A stretch of DNA of 64,000 bases from JAENVU01 sp046598395 (GCA_046598395.1 JBKJIQ010000040.1:151806-215805), one strand, 5' to 3'. Counted from the stretch's first letter, positions 50,266 to 60,251 are shown. Notes: generated by a model not told the origin, from the sequence alone. Numbers and translations are program-made.

Positions 50266-52728
50266 TTGCCCGACGGTGCGCAGCCCCTCGAAATGAACAT
50301 CGAACCGATCGAGATCCAAGAGGAGATGGAACGCTCCTTCTTGGATTACGCAATGTCGGTGATTACGTCGCGGGCATTGCCCGACGCGCGCGACGGTCTG
50401 AAGCCGGTGCAACGTCGAATCCTCTACGGGATGTACGAAGGGGGGCTTCGGCCGGACCGCAACCACAAGAAGTGCGCGTCGGCCGTCGGCGATGTGATGG
50501 GCAAGTACCACCCCCACGGCGACCAGTCGATTTACGACGCGCTCGCTCGTATGGCCCAGGACTTCTCGTTGCGCTACCCGCTGGTGGATGGCCACGGGAA
50601 CTTCGGGTCGCCGGACCCCAACGACCGTCCGGCGGCCATGAGGTACACCGAGGCACGGCTCGCGCCGCTTGCCATGCACCTGCTCGGCGAGATCGACGAA
50701 GACACCGTCGACTTCGAAGAGACCTACGACGGCAACAACGAGCAGCCCACCGTGCTACCGGCGCGGTACCCGAACCTGCTGGTCAACGGCGGCGGTGGCA
50801 TCGCGGTGGGCATGGCCACCAACATTCCGCCGCACAACCTCGGTGAGATCATCGATGCGGTCCAGCACCTGATCGACAATCCCGAGGCCACTTCCGATGA
50901 CCTCATGGCGTTCGTCAAGGCGCCGGACTTCCCAACCGGCGGACTCATTCTCGGACAAGCCGGCGCACGAGACGTGTACCGGACCGGGCGTGGCTCCATC
51001 AAAATGCGCGCGGTGGCCGAGATCGATGAAGGCCGCAAGGGCGAGCAGCGAATCGTGGTGTCCGAGGTGCCGTACCAAACGTCGGTGGAAGTGATCGGTT
51101 CGAAGATCGCCGATCTCGTCAACGACCGCAAGATCGAAGGCATCCGGGATGTACGGAACGAGTCCGCCGGCGACTCCGTACGACTGGTGGTGGAACTCAA
51201 GCGCGATGCCAACTCGCAGGTGGTGCTGAACCAGCTCTACAAGCACACGCCGATGCAGTCGAACTTCGCGGTGCACATGCTCGCCCTCGTGGACGGCGTG
51301 CCGCGTCTGCTCAATCTGCGCAACGCACTCCAGGTGTACATCGACCACCAGGTCGTGGTGATCACGCGGCGTACCGAATACCGATTGCGCGAGGCGCGGG
51401 ATCGTGCGCACATCGTCGAGGGTCTCGTGCGCGCGCTGGATGCGATCGATGCCATCATCGCCTTGATCCGCGCGTCGGCCGATACCGACGCCGCCCGTAC
51501 CGGGTTGATGGAAACACCGTTCGAGTTCAGCGACGTGCAGGCCAAGCACATCTTGGAGATGCCGCTGCGGCGTCTGGCCCAGCTCGAACACCAGAAGTTG
51601 CTCGACGAGTACGCGGTGCTGCAAGCCAAGATCGCCGACCTCGAAAGCATTCTCGGGAGTGACCCGAAGAAGATGGCGGTGATCAAGGAGGAACTCGCAG
51701 ACGTACGCAACAAGTTCTCCGAGGGTCGTCGTACGCAGGTCACGCTCGACACCGGCGACATCGCGGACCTCGACCTCATCGAGGACGAAGAAGTGGTGGT
51801 GGTGCTCTCCAACAAGGGCTACGTGAAGACCGTTGCCGCCGACGCGTTCCGCAAGCAGGGCCGCGGCGGAAAGGGTGTGCGGGGATCGAGCCTCAAGGAC
51901 GAGGACTACGTGGAGCATCTGCTCACGACCACCGCTCACTCCTACCTCTTGTTCTTCTCCAACCGCGGCAAGGTGTATCGACTGCGTGCGCACGAGATCC
52001 CGATGAAGGAACGCACCGCGCGTGGCACCGCGATCGTGAACCTGCTCGCGCTCGGGCCGGAAGAGCGCGTGCAAGCAGTGATCGATACGCGGACTTACGA
52101 AGACGGTTCGTACCTGTTCTTTGCCACCCAACGCGGCCAAGTGAAGAAGACGAAGATGTCCGAGTACGACTCGTCGCTGCGCACCGGGTTGATCGCCATC
52201 AACCTCAAGCCCGACGACGAACTCGTGCGCGTGATCCAGACCACCGGCGAAGAAGACATCTTCATGGTGTCGCGCAACGGGATGACGATTCGGTTCTCCG
52301 AGACGGATGTGCGGGCCATGGGCCGCGCGGCCGCGGGTGTGCGCGGCATGAAGTTGAAGAATGCCGAAGACGCCGTGGTGTCCTGCGATGTGGCCAAAGA
52401 CGATTCCGTGATGCTGTTCGTAAGCGCGAGCGGACACGGAAAGCGCACGAAGTTGGAGCGTTTCAATATCCAAGGCCGCGGTGGCCAGGGCGTGCGCGGC
52501 ATGAAGGTCACCGCCAGCCGCGTCGGGGTCGTGGCGGCCTTCACGGTGGCACCCGACGATGAGATCCTCGTCTTTTCCTCGGCGGGCAATATCATTCGTA
52601 CCGGCGTTCGGGATATCTCTTCGCAGGGCCGTGATGCCACCGGAGTCAAGGTGGCGGCGGTCAAAGGCGATGAGAGTGTGGTCGCCGTAGCCCTCGTGCT
52701 CGAGGGCACTGAGGAGGAGGACACCTAG
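50266..52728 (+). CDS. gyrA: DNA gyrase subunit A
   Basis: 820 aa from TTG 50266, with GGAGG five bases before it. The catalytic Tyr is Y127 in AAMRYTEARL. The quinolone-determining stretch reads HPHGDQSIYD, with Gln87 where E. coli has Ser83 and M. tuberculosis Ala90. The GyrA box QGRGGKGVRG is near residues 530-540, followed by a six-bladed C-terminal DNA-wrapping domain. It cuts and passes DNA to introduce negative supercoils. Confidence 0.98.
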   Translation: MPDGAQPLEMNIEPIEIQEEMERSFLDYAMSVITSRALPDARDGLKPVQRRILYGMYEGGLRPDRNHKKCASAVGDVMGKYHPHGDQSIYDALARMAQDFSLRYPLVDGHGNFGSPDPNDRPAAMRYTEARLAPLAMHLLGEIDEDTVDFEETYDGNNEQPTVLPARYPNLLVNGGGGIAVGMATNIPPHNLGEIIDAVQHLIDNPEATSDDLMAFVKAPDFPTGGLILGQAGARDVYRTGRGSIKMRAVAEIDEGRKGEQRIVVSEVPYQTSVEVIGSKIADLVNDRKIEGIRDVRNESAGDSVRLVVELKRDANSQVVLNQLYKHTPMQSNFAVHMLALVDGVPRLLNLRNALQVYIDHQVVVITRRTEYRLREARDRAHIVEGLVRALDAIDAIIALIRASADTDAARTGLMETPFEFSDVQAKHILEMPLRRLAQLEHQKLLDEYAVLQAKIADLESILGSDPKKMAVIKEELADVRNKFSEGRRTQVTLDTGDIADLDLIEDEEVVVVLSNKGYVKTVAADAFRKQGRGGKGVRGSSLKDEDYVEHLLTTTAHSYLLFFSNRGKVYRLRAHEIPMKERTARGTAIVNLLALGPEERVQAVIDTRTYEDGSYLFFATQRGQVKKTKMSEYDSSLRTGLIAINLKPDDELVRVIQTTGEEDIFMVSRNGMTIRFSETDVRAMGRAAAGVRGMKLKNAEDAVVSCDVAKDDSVMLFVSASGHGKRTKLERFNIQGRGGQGVRGMKVTASRVGVVAAFTVAPDDEILVFSSAGNIIRTGVRDISSQGRDATGVKVAAVKGDESVVAVALVLEGTEEEDT

Positions 52729-52730
52729 CG

Positions 52731-53207
52731 ATGGACTCGGCGGTGACAGCCACGAAAGCGACCACCGGACCCGAGTCGGGGACGAGCACTGTGGTGGCGC
52801 CGGGCGCGACCAAACCAGAGAAGTCGCGCAAGTCCAAGGCGCGAGGCGCGTCCGATTCCCCGGTGCGGCGGTCTCGGGTCGAGATGACCCGCGTCGACCT
52901 GTGGTCGGTCCTCAAGGTGTCGTTCTGCTTTTATCTAGCCGGTTTGGCGATGTTGCTCATCGCGGGCCTGGTGGTGTGGCTGCTCCTCGATGCGTCGGGT
53001 GGTATTCACAACTTCGAGCGGTTCATGGGCGACATCATGAGCGCCAAGGACTACCGCTTGGTTGCGCCCCAGATTCTTTTGGGCTCGGCCTTGATCGGCC
53101 TCGTCGTCGTCGCGCTGATGACGATCATCACGGTCATCGCCGCCGCGTTGTACAACGTGTTCTCGGATCTCGTCGGCGGGGTCGAGGTCACCCTGGTGGA
53201 GGCCTAG
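52731..53207 (+). CDS. DUF3566 membrane protein
   Basis: 158 aa. A disordered basic N-terminus of about 50 residues leads to RVEMTRVDLWSVLKVSFCFYLAGLAMLLIAG and two membrane helices, the second being LLGSALIGLVVVALMTIITVIAAALYNVFSDLVGG. This is the family of Rv0007, always next to gyrA in mycobacteria. The gene starts 2 bases after gyrA. Function unknown. Confidence 0.9.
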   Translation: MDSAVTATKATTGPESGTSTVVAPGATKPEKSRKSKARGASDSPVRRSRVEMTRVDLWSVLKVSFCFYLAGLAMLLIAGLVVWLLLDASGGIHNFERFMGDIMSAKDYRLVAPQILLGSALIGLVVVALMTIITVIAAALYNVFSDLVGGVEVTLVEA

Positions 53208-53280
53208 GAGGCAATCCACCGTCGGTGCGGCTTTGGTTGGCCACCCTGCGCGGCTCGCTTGGTAACGTTCCCCGCTTCGC

Positions 53281-53354
53281 GGGGCTATAGCTCAGTCGGT
53301 TAGAGCGCGTCCCTGATAAGGACGAGGTCGTAAGTTCGATTCTTACTAGCCCCA
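53281..53354 (+). tRNA. tRNA-Ile (anticodon GAT)
   Basis: Acceptor GGGGCTA/TAGCCCC with discriminator A. The anticodon loop CTGATAA gives GAT. T loop GTTCGATTC. CCA is not encoded. It has the same place, downstream of gyrA and the DUF3566 gene, as ileT in mycobacteria. Confidence 0.95.
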
Positions 53355-53379
53355 CCCGCGTTTCCCCAGGTCAGTAGCA

Positions 53380-54453
53380 ATGATGACACCCGAGGAACCC
53401 CCCGAGTTCAGTGCCTCGGAACTCTTGCGTTGGCAGGAGGCCGGGTGTCGCCTCGGCGAGTCGCCGTCGGAGTTCTACGCCGCGTTGTTCGGCCGCCTTG
53501 CCGTTGATTGTGATCGCGGCGATTCCGCCATCGCAGGTCTGCTCGCCCACGCGCCGATGACCTTGAACGCCGCGCCGCCATTGCGGCTCATGGGGGGCTT
53601 GCACCGTGGCGTGCTCACCGGTGAATTTGTCACTCTCGCGGCGGCCTGGCCCACACCCGATGGCGCTCAGCGTGGTGATGTGGAACACACGTGTGAGGAA
53701 ATCCGACGTTTGGCAGCTGATCCGCCGAGATCGCTGCTCGACGCACTCACTCGTGATCCTCAGACGAACGAGGTCGGTCGGTCTGCGTGCTTGGCCGCCG
53801 GCCTGGCCCAAATCGTCGCGGAGACCGCGCTGCCAGTCCGACTCTTCGAGATCGGTGCCAGTGCGGGGTTGAATCTGCGCCTCGATCGCTACTTCTATTC
53901 GGCGGGGTCGTCGGCCTGGGGTGATCCGAACTCCCCGTTGCGTTTTGACGGAGCGCACTACGTGGGCGTCCCTCCGTTCGAAGCGGCAACGGTGATCGTG
54001 GAGCGGCGAGGCTGCGACATCCACCCACTGGACAGTGCCACCGACGCCGGCGCGACCACGCTCATGTCGTACGTGTGGCCCGACCAAACCGCGCGCATTG
54101 CGCGGCTGCGTGACGCGCTCACCGTGGCGCGCACGATGCCGGTGGTCGTGGACCGAGCGTCGGCCGACGATTGGGTGACCGAACACGTCGTCCCGCGCGT
54201 CGGGACGGTCACCGTTCTCATGCATTCCGTGATGTGGCAGTACATGCCCCCGGCCGTGCAGCAGCGGGTGACCCACGTGGTGGATGAACTCGGGGCGGTG
54301 GCGAGCGCGCACGCCCCGATCGCGGTGCTCGAAATGGAACCCATCGCGACCACCGTGGCGATGGATTTGGCGATCACGGTGTGGCCGGGCGGCGAACGCC
54401 GAGTGGTCGGTCATGGTCACGGTCACGGCCCGCCCCTCACATGGGGCGCGTAG
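53380..54453 (+). CDS. DUF2332 domain protein
   Basis: 357 aa, soluble. The conserved core contains LFEIGASAGLNLRLDRYFY (near residues 151-169), HYVGVPPFEAATVIVERRGCDIHPLD and VMHSVMWQYMPPAVQQRV. The Gly-rich stretch recalls a Rossmann or methyltransferase-like fold, though no catalytic assignment is known. The N-terminus has ASELLRWQEAGCRLGESPSEFYAALFGRLA. Confidence 0.85.
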   Translation: MMTPEEPPEFSASELLRWQEAGCRLGESPSEFYAALFGRLAVDCDRGDSAIAGLLAHAPMTLNAAPPLRLMGGLHRGVLTGEFVTLAAAWPTPDGAQRGDVEHTCEEIRRLAADPPRSLLDALTRDPQTNEVGRSACLAAGLAQIVAETALPVRLFEIGASAGLNLRLDRYFYSAGSSAWGDPNSPLRFDGAHYVGVPPFEAATVIVERRGCDIHPLDSATDAGATTLMSYVWPDQTARIARLRDALTVARTMPVVVDRASADDWVTEHVVPRVGTVTVLMHSVMWQYMPPAVQQRVTHVVDELGAVASAHAPIAVLEMEPIATTVAMDLAITVWPGGERRVVGHGHGHGPPLTWGA

Positions 54454-54495
54454 CCCGGGCCTCGCGCCGCAGGGCGGCGTCGGTATGCTCCGGGA

Positions 54496-54633
54496 GTGCG
54501 GGGATTTCGGCGAGGACTCATCGTGGTGTTTGTGGCGGCAGTAGCCGGTGGGTTGATGCGGCTGCGGGGCAAAGGTGGCGTCCCACCCACCAACGGTGGT
54601 TGGCGTGAGCTCGAAGCCCCCGACTTTCGGTGA
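54496..54633 (+). CDS. Small hypothetical protein (45 aa)
   Basis: From GTG 54496, after CCGGGAG. The N-terminus is short, basic and hydrophobic (FRRGLIVVFVAAVAGGLMRL), followed by a polar tail ending EAPDFR. Its TGA overlaps the next gene's GTG (GTGA), which argues for real translation. No family recognised; possibly a single-pass membrane peptide. Confidence 0.5.
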   Translation: MRGFRRGLIVVFVAAVAGGLMRLRGKGGVPPTNGGWRELEAPDFR

Positions 54634-55628
54634 GCACCGTCCTGCTCGTCGGAGTCGGTGAGGTTGGCGGTCGGGCGGCGCGCCAACTGATTGAGACGCC
54701 CGGTGTCGATCGCCTCCTGATCGCCGATGCTCGGCCTACTCGAGCGGCCGATATCGCGGCGGCCATGGGAGACCGTTCCGAGATTGTCGATTGGCAAGCG
54801 GGCACGGATCTTCCTGCCGGGGTGGATGTGGTGGCGTGCGCAGTGCCCGGAGGTGACGACGTCACGATCGCCCGCGACGCAATCGAAGCCGGGGTGCAGT
54901 TCGTCTCGGCCTCTGATGACACGGCAACGATTCAGCGGCTGCTCGAACTCGATGACTCCGCGCGCGAACACAACGCGTCGTTGGTAGCGGGGGCCGGTCT
55001 CGCGCCGGGATTGGCCGATGTGCTGGTCCGCCTCGCGCGGGATTCGTTCGACACCGTTGACGACGTGAACATCGCGCGCTGGGGTGCAGCGGGTGAAGCG
55101 AGCGCGAGCTCGGTACGGGTGGCGCTCGCAGACCGCGGCGCGGAACTTCGCGACGGAGTGGTCACGGAACTTCGCAAGCGCGGCGGCGAAGAGCTGGTGT
55201 GGTTTCCGAACCCGGTCGATGCGCGCGCGTGCGAGCCGGTCGCGTGCGGTCTCGAACTCCTCGTGCACGCAGTCCCGGGGCTCGCGCGCGCCACCGTTCG
55301 GTTCGCGCCCGCCGAGAAACCCACTCGTTCGTGGCCGCGCCGCGCCGATCCGATGAATGCCTGGGGTGCGCTGCGCGTGGAGGTATGGGGAACGCGCGGC
55401 ACTGCACGCGAAACTGTTGTCTACGGTGCGATCGAACGCGCGGCTACCGCGGCGGGCACCGTGCTCGCGCTCACCGCCGCCGCGCTCGCAGGTGCGCTGC
55501 CCGGGTTGGTCCGCCCGGTGCCGGGCGTGCGCGGTCTGGGCGGCGTGGTGGAACCCCGTCCCTTCCTCGCGGAACTGGCGCGTCGCGGGGTGAAGGTAGC
55601 GATCTTCGAAGGCGTGCCGATCGCGTAA
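54630..55628 (+). CDS. Saccharopine dehydrogenase-like NAD(P)-binding protein
   Basis: 332 aa from GTG 54630. The Rossmann nucleotide-binding loop VLLVGVGEVGGRAARQL is at the N-terminus, followed by LLIADARPTRAADIAA. VVACAVPGGDDVTIARDAIEAGVQFVSASD and ASLVAGAGLAPGLADVLVR match the saccharopine-dehydrogenase fold. Substrate unknown; lysine metabolism genes are not nearby. Confidence 0.75.
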   Translation: MSTVLLVGVGEVGGRAARQLIETPGVDRLLIADARPTRAADIAAAMGDRSEIVDWQAGTDLPAGVDVVACAVPGGDDVTIARDAIEAGVQFVSASDDTATIQRLLELDDSAREHNASLVAGAGLAPGLADVLVRLARDSFDTVDDVNIARWGAAGEASASSVRVALADRGAELRDGVVTELRKRGGEELVWFPNPVDARACEPVACGLELLVHAVPGLARATVRFAPAEKPTRSWPRRADPMNAWGALRVEVWGTRGTARETVVYGAIERAATAAGTVLALTAAALAGALPGLVRPVPGVRGLGGVVEPRPFLAELARRGVKVAIFEGVPIA

Positions 55629-55631
55629 CCG

Positions 55632-57071
55632 TCAGCGGGGAGTTGTCGGCGCCGCGGGCTTGGCCAAAGCGGGTTTGACGCCCGGTGTTGAGTCGGGCTC
55701 ACCGGGTGACGACGGCGGAACGGGCGGGTTGGTGTTCGGCGGCGCGAGGGCGCGGTCGTTGAGAGCGAGTGCCTGCAGCAGCCACTCGGCCACCGCGTCG
55801 GTGTGGCCGGTGAATCGATACATCGGAACCACGTACTGCGTGGGCGCGGAGGATTCGGAGCCGAACCACACCTGCGCGCCGAGCGCAACGTCGGTGACGT
55901 GCACGGTGATGGGGAGTTGCGTGGCGCACAGTTCGGGGCACGGCGGATTGGGACACATCTCGGCGCCGGTCCCGCAGTCGACTCCGATCGCGGGTTCGGG
56001 CGCGCCGAGCGCGACGGGGCCTCCGCCGCTGGACTCGAGGAGGTGCAGTGCGTCGGCGGGGGTACGCAACCCGTAGTCGCCCACCCGTTCGAGCGACGCG
56101 AGTTGGCCGCCCAGACTCGTGATGGCACCGTGATCGCCGACCACGACCGACCATTCGAGGCCTTCTACCGGAGTGCCTTCAACAGAACGTGTCGCGGTGA
56201 CGGATCGGCTGAGAACGTACCGTTCGATCTGTGGCGCGATGCAGTCGACGGCCGGACCGCACGCGGAGCCCGATGCAATACCGACGGCACCACCATCGTT
56301 GGTGGTGAACGTCCAGTCGCCGTCGAGGACACCCATGCTGGTCAACGCATCGCGGGCGATGGTCTTGGCCGCCTCCGGGCTCGGAAGATCCGTTGCCGGC
56401 ACCGGTTCCGGGGAACGAACCGTGGGCGGGTCGATGACGCACGTGACCGGATCCGTGGGGGTGGGCGCTTCGCTGACCGCGCCCGGCACGCTGGTGGTGG
56501 AAGCGGGCACCGGTCCACCGCCTGATGCACCGGATTCCGGCGGGACCGCGCATCCGCCGGAGCCGACCGAACCGGTGGATCCGCCGGACACGTCGGTCGA
56601 CATCGAGACCCACGTTGCCTGGTCGGTGGTGCCCACCGAGAGCGAACCGTGTGAATCCGAAACTTCCGAACTCGTGCCGCCGCCGCCCGGGGTGACGCGG
56701 ACTTCGCCGTCGATGTGCAGAAGCCGTGCCCAGGCCGAGACGCGGCCCTGATCGACCGGTTCCCCCATCACCTTCCATACGGACCCGTGGTCGGCGAGTG
56801 CGGGCAGCGTGCCGTCGACCACGTAACTCACGGTCCCCGGGGTGCTGGAAGCGTCGGCGGCGAGGCTGGACCGCGCTGCGGTTCCTTCCGTGCCGTCGCC
56901 CATCGCGGCGAGAGCAAGGCGCGGCGGCGTGGTGTCGTCCTGGTTGACCGCGATCGCAATGGCACCGGCGGCGATCACGGTTGCACTCAGTGCCGCGATC
57001 ATCCGCAGCGGTCCCCGACCGCGGGGTTCGCGATCGACGGGCGTGGGTTCGGGCAATACCGATGTGGTCAT
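55632..57071 (-). CDS. Secreted or membrane-anchored hypothetical protein
   Basis: 479 aa from ATG 57071. There is one N-terminal membrane segment (MIAALSATVIAAGAIAIAV), then an outside region low in complexity (Gly, Ser, Thr, Pro). A later folded part has paired Cys (for example DCIAP and CPNPPCPELC). No domain recognised. It converges on the dehydrogenase-like gene. The upstream operon (MoxR-DUF58-transglutaminase) is on the same strand, 73 bases away. Confidence 0.7.
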   Translation of the reverse strand: MTTSVLPEPTPVDREPRGRGPLRMIAALSATVIAAGAIAIAVNQDDTTPPRLALAAMGDGTEGTAARSSLAADASSTPGTVSYVVDGTLPALADHGSVWKVMGEPVDQGRVSAWARLLHIDGEVRVTPGGGGTSSEVSDSHGSLSVGTTDQATWVSMSTDVSGGSTGSVGSGGCAVPPESGASGGGPVPASTTSVPGAVSEAPTPTDPVTCVIDPPTVRSPEPVPATDLPSPEAAKTIARDALTSMGVLDGDWTFTTNDGGAVGIASGSACGPAVDCIAPQIERYVLSRSVTATRSVEGTPVEGLEWSVVVGDHGAITSLGGQLASLERVGDYGLRTPADALHLLESSGGGPVALGAPEPAIGVDCGTGAEMCPNPPCPELCATQLPITVHVTDVALGAQVWFGSESSAPTQYVVPMYRFTGHTDAVAEWLLQALALNDRALAPPNTNPPVPPSSPGEPDSTPGVKPALAKPAAPTTPR

Positions 57072-57144
57072 GAATCTCCCTTGGCGATCCCCCGGACGTG
57101 AGTCCAACAGGTTCGATCTCGCCAGTCTGACGACTCGGGGCGGC

Positions 57145-59268
57145 TTACGGTTCCCGGGAACCCGAAGGAATCAAATCTCCGGGGTTTCCGGTGCGGGACC
57201 AGTCGGCTTCGATCTGATCCAAGAGGGCATCGATCGAGCGGCGATCCTCCGAAACTGGGGGGTCCTTCGCGAACATCGCGGCGTCGATCGTCGTGCCCAC
57301 TCGCACCAGGTCAGCTTCGCGGTCCGGTGCGAGCGTGCCCAACGCCCGCACGAAATGCGGGGTTGTTTCCGTGGGCGCGCGGGGCCGACCGCGGCGGGTG
57401 CCCAACTGTTCGAGTCGGGCGAGGCGGGTGGATGCCCACGAACGCGAGATTGCGATTCGACGCGGACGACGGCGCATTGAACGCAGCGCGAAGACGAGTC
57501 CGATCACACCGCCGAGTATCGAGACGGCGGCCAGAACCTCGGACGGAATGTGGAGCCGTGAGCTGAGGTACGCCAGCGCGCCGGACCCGGCCGCGTCGAT
57601 CTGGGAATCGCCGGCGAGCGGAACCGTGGCGGTGGGATCGAAGCCCTGCCAACCGACGCCCGGGAAATAGACCTCGGCCCAGGCATGGGCGTCGCTGCCC
57701 TTCACCTCGTAGAGCCCGGTGAACGGATTGCGCTCACCGGGTGCGTAGCCCACCGCTAGGCGGGCGGGGATGCCGAGCTCGCGCAACATGACCACGAGCG
57801 AAGTACCGATCTGTTCACAGAACCCCTTGCGGTCCACGAACAGGTATTGGTCGACGGCGTCCTTCCCTTTGGGGAGCGGCGGGATGTTGAGCGAGTACTG
57901 CGTGTGCGCAGACAGCCAGGCTTCAATCGCGTTGATCTTGTCGAAGGTGGTGGGTGAGCTGGCGGTGATTTGGCGCGCGAGGGCGCGAACCCGGTCGGTG
58001 GTGATCGGTCGTTGGGCATACTGCTGCGCAAGTTCCGGCGGAAGGTCGGTCGCAATGCTGGCCCGCAACGCGGGTGCAGTGACGAGGGTCCGTTCACTCA
58101 CCACGGTGTAGACGGCCTGCGCGTCGAGCGCAACGCCGGCGCGTAACGATCCGTCGGATGTCTGGAAGATCGAACGTTCGGGGAAGTACACCCTGGTGGC
58201 GCGATTCGCCGCGAAGATCGAGTTCGGCCCGGACTGTTCGAGGTAGTACGTCTGGACGAGTTCGTCGGTGTTGAGCGCGACCTCCACCGGACCGTCGGCG
58301 GGGACTCGCGGAATCGGGATCGGTTGATCACCGCGAATGAGCTGGGGTTTGTCATTGGAGAACGTCCACACCCGGCCGTTCCATGCGTCGAAGGTCTGAC
58401 CCTTCCAGAAATCGGGTGACGACGCCCGTACGCGCATCACGAGGGTGTCGTTCGGGCGGCCGCGCACGGCGGTGTCGAGCTGATTCGAGAACCCGAAGTA
58501 TCCGAACGACGCCGCGGTCCCATTCCCACCCGAACCGTTCGACGATGGATCTTCGGAGCCGAGCGACGGATTGCTGAGCGCGCCGTTGGGACGACGCGCG
58601 GTGTTGTCGGGAAGTTGGGACGGGAAGGTGAGCGCACGGTTCGACCCCGCGACCGGGACCACCATGAACACGGCGAAGCCGACCGCAATGACGGTGACCA
58701 AGACCCCGAGCGGAATCAAGACGGTCGAACGGTCGAACGGACGGCGCTCGGCGCGACCCGGAAGCTCTCCGAGGCCGGGAAGCTCCTCCAGTTCGGCGCG
58801 GTAGCCGAGGACGAGACCCAACAGAGCGGCGAATGCCCAGATGGCGAGCCACGGCGCGATGGCCATGGAGATCGACAACACGCCGGCGAGCGAGACGAGC
58901 ACCAGGCTGGCAACCAGGACCACCATGAGGCCGCGGCGGTTGGGGGTGTCGAGCGCGTGGAGCAACAAGAGCCAGAGGAACGATTGGGCGAGTGGAATCT
59001 GGAGCGACGCGAGGTCGGTGACGTTGCCGATCCGGCCGAGGAAGACCACAAGGATTCCGATGGCGGCAGCGGATTGCGCAACCCGCAATGCGAGCGGGCG
59101 CGTGGCGCGCACGAGGTAACCCACCGTGAACGCGATGGGGAACCCCACCACGACGGCGACCCACAGCACGCCGCTGCCGGCGCCTTCGCGGAGTGCCGCG
59201 ATCGCGCCGGCCATGACCGCGATACATACGGCCACGCGGAGGGCAACCACGTCTTGGGCGTCGTTCAC
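57145..59268 (-). CDS. Transglutaminase-like membrane protein (TgpA family)
   Basis: 707 aa from GTG 59268. About six membrane helices fill the first 230 residues. A DUF3488-like periplasmic part follows. The transglutaminase core has Cys in RKGFCEQIGTSLVVMLRELGIPARLAVGY, His in SDAHAWAEVYFPGVGW, and Asp in FDPTA. A last helix lies near residue 590, then a cytoplasmic tail. It probably acts as a membrane protease or transamidase facing outside. GTGA overlap with the DUF58 gene. Confidence 0.9.
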   Translation of the reverse strand: MNDAQDVVALRVAVCIAVMAGAIAALREGAGSGVLWVAVVVGFPIAFTVGYLVRATRPLALRVAQSAAAIGILVVFLGRIGNVTDLASLQIPLAQSFLWLLLLHALDTPNRRGLMVVLVASLVLVSLAGVLSISMAIAPWLAIWAFAALLGLVLGYRAELEELPGLGELPGRAERRPFDRSTVLIPLGVLVTVIAVGFAVFMVVPVAGSNRALTFPSQLPDNTARRPNGALSNPSLGSEDPSSNGSGGNGTAASFGYFGFSNQLDTAVRGRPNDTLVMRVRASSPDFWKGQTFDAWNGRVWTFSNDKPQLIRGDQPIPIPRVPADGPVEVALNTDELVQTYYLEQSGPNSIFAANRATRVYFPERSIFQTSDGSLRAGVALDAQAVYTVVSERTLVTAPALRASIATDLPPELAQQYAQRPITTDRVRALARQITASSPTTFDKINAIEAWLSAHTQYSLNIPPLPKGKDAVDQYLFVDRKGFCEQIGTSLVVMLRELGIPARLAVGYAPGERNPFTGLYEVKGSDAHAWAEVYFPGVGWQGFDPTATVPLAGDSQIDAAGSGALAYLSSRLHIPSEVLAAVSILGGVIGLVFALRSMRRRPRRIAISRSWASTRLARLEQLGTRRGRPRAPTETTPHFVRALGTLAPDREADLVRVGTTIDAAMFAKDPPVSEDRRSIDALLDQIEADWSRTGNPGDLIPSGSREP

Positions 59269-60245
59269 CGGTGACCGCCCCCGCCGAGATGGTGGACGGT
59301 GGCACCGATCGGAAACGGTCCGAGGGCGGGTGCGCCCACCACAGCATGGGCCAGGCGCCGCCCTACGTGAAGCGGAGTGGGGACCGGACCCACGCGTGGA
59401 CCGTCGAGTTCGGCGGTACTGAGTTCCACCGTCGCGCCGGAGCGCAGTGCATCGTCGGCCATGCCCGCGCTGCGCGATGCCACGCCTTCCGGATCAGGAC
59501 CGCGCAGATCCGCGATGATCACCACGTGGGGTCGGCGCGGGCCTTCGAGTTCGCGGATCATGATCACGCCGCTGCGCGCCGTAGCCGGCCAGTGGACCGA
59601 GCGGATGGGGTCGCCGTCCACGTACTCGCGTACGCCACGGGTGAGCTCGGTCCCACTGGCTGCCGTGGAGTCGAGTTCGGACGCGGTGTGGGTATCACCC
59701 ACGACGATGGGACAGCGCGTGGATTCACGACGGGGGGCAACGCTCACGGGCACCGCAAGGTCGACGCATACCAGCCGGCGCCACCGGGCCAAGCCGAGGG
59801 GCGCAGCGGTGACCACCTCGATCCGGAGGCGGGTCACCACGCCCCGCTTGGTAGGAGTGACCACAACGGGCCCCGAACCAGGTCCGTTGACGCGCAACCA
59901 CGCTGAGTCGAAGGTCATCACCCGCAACTTCACATGGCGGCCGTTGACCGTGAGTTCGATAGGGAGTGGCCGATCCACGGTGGCATCGGCGGGTGCGCTT
60001 GCCGTGATCTGGACTCGACCGAGTACGAAGGCGGGCAACATAGAACCGGTGAGGACCACCGCGATGATTCCGCAGAGCAGCACGATGTCCCAACCGGCAC
60101 CGGTGGTGCGGGCCACGACGAAGAGCGCGAGACCAATGAGCTCGAGCATGACGGCAGCCTTGGGCACGATGATCGGCCGAGGGATTCCGCCCGACATCTG
60201 TGCGCGCGCGCTCACGTCACCGCGCGGCCGTCGGGCACATCGCAC
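59265..60245 (-). CDS. DUF58 domain protein
   Basis: 326 aa. Two membrane helices near residues 32-72 (MLELIGLALFVVA, IVLLCGIIAVVLTGSML) precede the DUF58 signature VDGDPIRSVHWPATARSGVIMIREL. The domain is a von Willebrand-A-like fold. MoxR ATPases, DUF58 proteins and TgpA proteins form one conserved operon, as here. The exact start is uncertain (GTG 60245 or 60215). Confidence 0.88.
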   Translation of the reverse strand: MRCARRPRGDVSARAQMSGGIPRPIIVPKAAVMLELIGLALFVVARTTGAGWDIVLLCGIIAVVLTGSMLPAFVLGRVQITASAPADATVDRPLPIELTVNGRHVKLRVMTFDSAWLRVNGPGSGPVVVTPTKRGVVTRLRIEVVTAAPLGLARWRRLVCVDLAVPVSVAPRRESTRCPIVVGDTHTASELDSTAASGTELTRGVREYVDGDPIRSVHWPATARSGVIMIRELEGPRRPHVVIIADLRGPDPEGVASRSAGMADDALRSGATVELSTAELDGPRVGPVPTPLHVGRRLAHAVVGAPALGPFPIGATVHHLGGGGHR

Positions 60246-60251
60246 GGTGAA

